Assembly: GCA_943736015.1 (NCBI GenBank)
Contig: OX031069.1
Location: forward strand, 16,931,235 to 16,995,234
Direction: 5' to 3'
DNA length: 64,000 nt
Source: Tridacna crocea
Taxonomy: Eukaryota > Mollusca > Bivalvia > Cardiida > Cardiidae
The translations under genes were made by a program, and so were the position numbers. The notes beneath the pieces are model-generated. The model ran no database searches and was not told the DNA's origin. It was given only the letters and a program-made list of their open reading frames with translations. The stretch's first letter is position 1; each line of letters starts with the position of its first letter. Below, one piece after another: positions 62,370 through 64,000 of this stretch.

Positions 62370-64000
62370 GTCAATTTTATGTTTAATCTCTGCGCAAAAT
62401 ATAAAATTCAGAAGCAACCGGTTGCTGTTGCGAAAACTTTTTCCGACAAAAAAATCTTGTTCTTGTTTGAAGAATTTAGAAGTAGGCCATAAAGACACAA
62501 TAAGATGTAAGAATAACTAAAAATCAATTGCTTCCTTGATAGGGTAGAAAACATTGTGGGAAAAGGAGATTATGCTGGTAGCCTGCATTGTCTCCTTTCC
62601 TCAGATTACTTTCAAAAGCCTTCTTTAAAAGGCGTCATGCATTGTGTGGTAAAAGGTTAATAATTATCCAATCAGAGAAGCTTTAAGGAAATCAGAATGG
62701 ATACCAGCAGCCAATCAGAGAAGACTTAAGAAATTCAACAGCCAATCAGAGAGCTTCAAAATCGCTCGAAATTGGCGCCAAAATTTATCAATTAAAAAAC
62801 GGTGAAAAAAACGGCATAAAAGTGGATTTAAAGTTTTCTTTAAAGGCTGCTGTGCAGTCCTTGGCAAACTGCAAAGATTTCACTGAAAATGGGCAAACAT
62901 TTAAGAAAATAGGGGCGCAGAAGACCGTGTTTTGGTCTTTTCAAGCCCCTTGCAAGAATTACTTCCCTTTAACCCTCGATGCACCCACGCCCCCTCCCCA
63001 GCCCTTAACTGGATTTGCTTTTCTAACTCAGCCCACAATAAATGCTGCACATTGAAACTTTCAATTAGTCAATTTTTAGTGATCAATGTACAGTGTAAAA
63101 AAAAAAAACAAAAACAAAAAAAAAAAACGCCCAGAAATTAATGCAAGAATTACTTCCCTTTAACCCTCGATGCACCCAACACCCCCCTCCCCAGCCCTTT
63201 ACTGGACTTGCTTTTCTAACTCAGCCCACAATAAATGCTGCACATTAGAACTTTCAATAAGCCAAAGTGATCAATGTACAGTGTAAAAAAAAAAAACGCC
63301 CAGAAATTAATGCAAGAATTACTTCCCTTTAACCCTCGATGTACCCCCCCTCCCCCCAGTCCTTAACTGGATTTGCTTTTCTAACTCAGCCCACAATAAA
63401 TGCTGCACATTGAAACTTTCAATAAGCCAAAGTGATCAATGTACAGTGTAAAAAGAAAACGCCCAGAAATTAATGTGACAAGTGGCTAAAAAAAGATTGT
63501 AAACTCTTTCAGTTGCTTCCTATTGCATAAATCAAACAAAGGCAACTGAAGTGTAATTTTTCTAATCTCTTCAAACCGCAACAAGAAACCCAGTTACGTT
63601 GACTATGTGCCAGTTACGCTCATGCGAAAACCTCAGAAATTAATGCGACAAGTGGCTAAAAAAAGCCTGAAGACTCTCATATATCAAACAAAGGCAACTG
63701 AAGTGTAATTTTTCCAATCTCTTCAAACCGCAACAAGAAACCCAGTTACGTCGACTACCGTCTCATAGGTGCCAGTTACGCTCATGCGAAAACCCCAGAA
63801 AATAATGCAACAAGTGGCAAAAAAAAGACTGAAGACTCTTTCAGTAGCAACTGCTTCTTATTGCATAAATCAAACAAAAGGAACTAAATTTTTAATTTAT
63901 ATTTTTTTCTCCAATCTCTTTATACCGTGACCACAAATCCATTTACGTTGACTGCCATCGTATCCGCGAAAACGCGAAAAATCGACTTACGGAACATTTC
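62370..64000 (+). repeat. Satellite unit 31, partial (first 1,631 bp)
   Basis: Cut by the window end inside the B sub-repeats. Private adjacent AA to TT at 62570-62571 in the left arm of the inverted repeat, which breaks one pair, and A to G at 62801. First A-run of A1 is A12, as in unit 26. G form. Confidence 0.97.

Larger units (their letters stand above)
1..64000 (+). repeat. Homogeneous head-to-tail satellite array, ~2,080-bp unit, 30.8 copies
   Basis: The same ~2,080-bp sequence recurs in one orientation throughout; the phase used here starts each unit at GTCAATTTTATG. Thirty copies are complete and the 31st is cut at base 1,631. Unit starts are spaced 2,079-2,082 bp, except three 2,068-bp units. 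I see no insertion, inversion or unique spacer. Differences between copies are rare: about 30 distinct substitutions plus small homopolymer changes in 64 kb, so copies are well above 99% identical. All 300-bp stretches without a separate entry are copies of the unit described in detail for 1-2080. No rRNA, tRNA, U-snRNA or histone coding sequence was recognised in the unit. High homogeneity implies recent expansion or continuing concerted evolution; part of the copy number could be an assembly choice. Confidence 0.99.

Noticed and set aside
1..64000. CRISPR array, because of regular direct repeats
   Set aside because: Repeat unit is 2,080 bp with no unique spacers, and the sub-repeats are adjacent and 150-200 bp long. 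Promoter and CpG features are eukaryotic.
1..64000. rDNA, 5S, tRNA, U-snRNA or histone gene cluster
   Set aside because: No stretch matching these genes could be recognised on either strand, nor tRNA A/B boxes; only promoter-like and weak 3'-end resemblance to histone genes is present.

Overview
The whole 64 kb window is one eukaryotic tandem satellite array. A unit of about 2,080 bp is repeated head to tail from the first base to the last: 30 complete copies plus a 31st cut off by the window end. No unique flanking DNA, boundary, transposon insertion or conventional protein gene is visible. The copies are very uniform. Most differ from the consensus by zero to four substitutions and a few homopolymer length changes. 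Unit lengths are 2,079-2,082 bp, except three 2,068-bp units that share one compound 13-bp net deletion. The organism cannot be named from the sequence. CCAAT/E2F/TATA-type promoter elements, AATAAA signals, A-rich tracts and many CpG-to-TpG/CpA differences between copies point to a eukaryote with CpG methylation, most likely an animal. Composition is AT-rich.

Unit layout, using unit 1 (1-2080) as reference; other copies map by adding their start minus 1, and in units 18, 20 and 24 subtract 13 for everything downstream of the deletion. Offsets 1-290 hold a 14-bp palindrome with AACCGGTT at its centre, the deletion site and a 42-bp imperfect inverted repeat. Offsets 299-453 form a promoter-like module: three CCAATCAGAGA boxes, an inverted CCAAT overlapping a TTGGCGCCAA E2F-type palindrome, then CATAAAAG. 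Offsets 475-582 would be the transcribed start and include a two-tier GC-rich hairpin at 543-580. Offsets 583-1106 are three tandem A sub-repeats (190, 169 and 165 bp), each with a C-rich tract, AATAAA and, in the first two, a long A-tract. Offsets 1107-2080, running into the next unit, are a decaying series of about six B sub-repeats of roughly 150-200 bp. A and B share the same end motif.

The most interesting reading is that each satellite unit carries its own S-phase-style Pol II promoter and a short structured transcript start, so the locus could produce a repeated noncoding RNA or act as a sink for NF-Y/E2F. This is inference from motifs; the array could equally be a non-transcribed satellite that captured a promoter. 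Shared rare variants among non-adjacent units (18/20/24, 26/30, 3/22, 17/29) record multi-unit unequal exchange or gene conversion, including a short stretch of dimeric higher-order structure.
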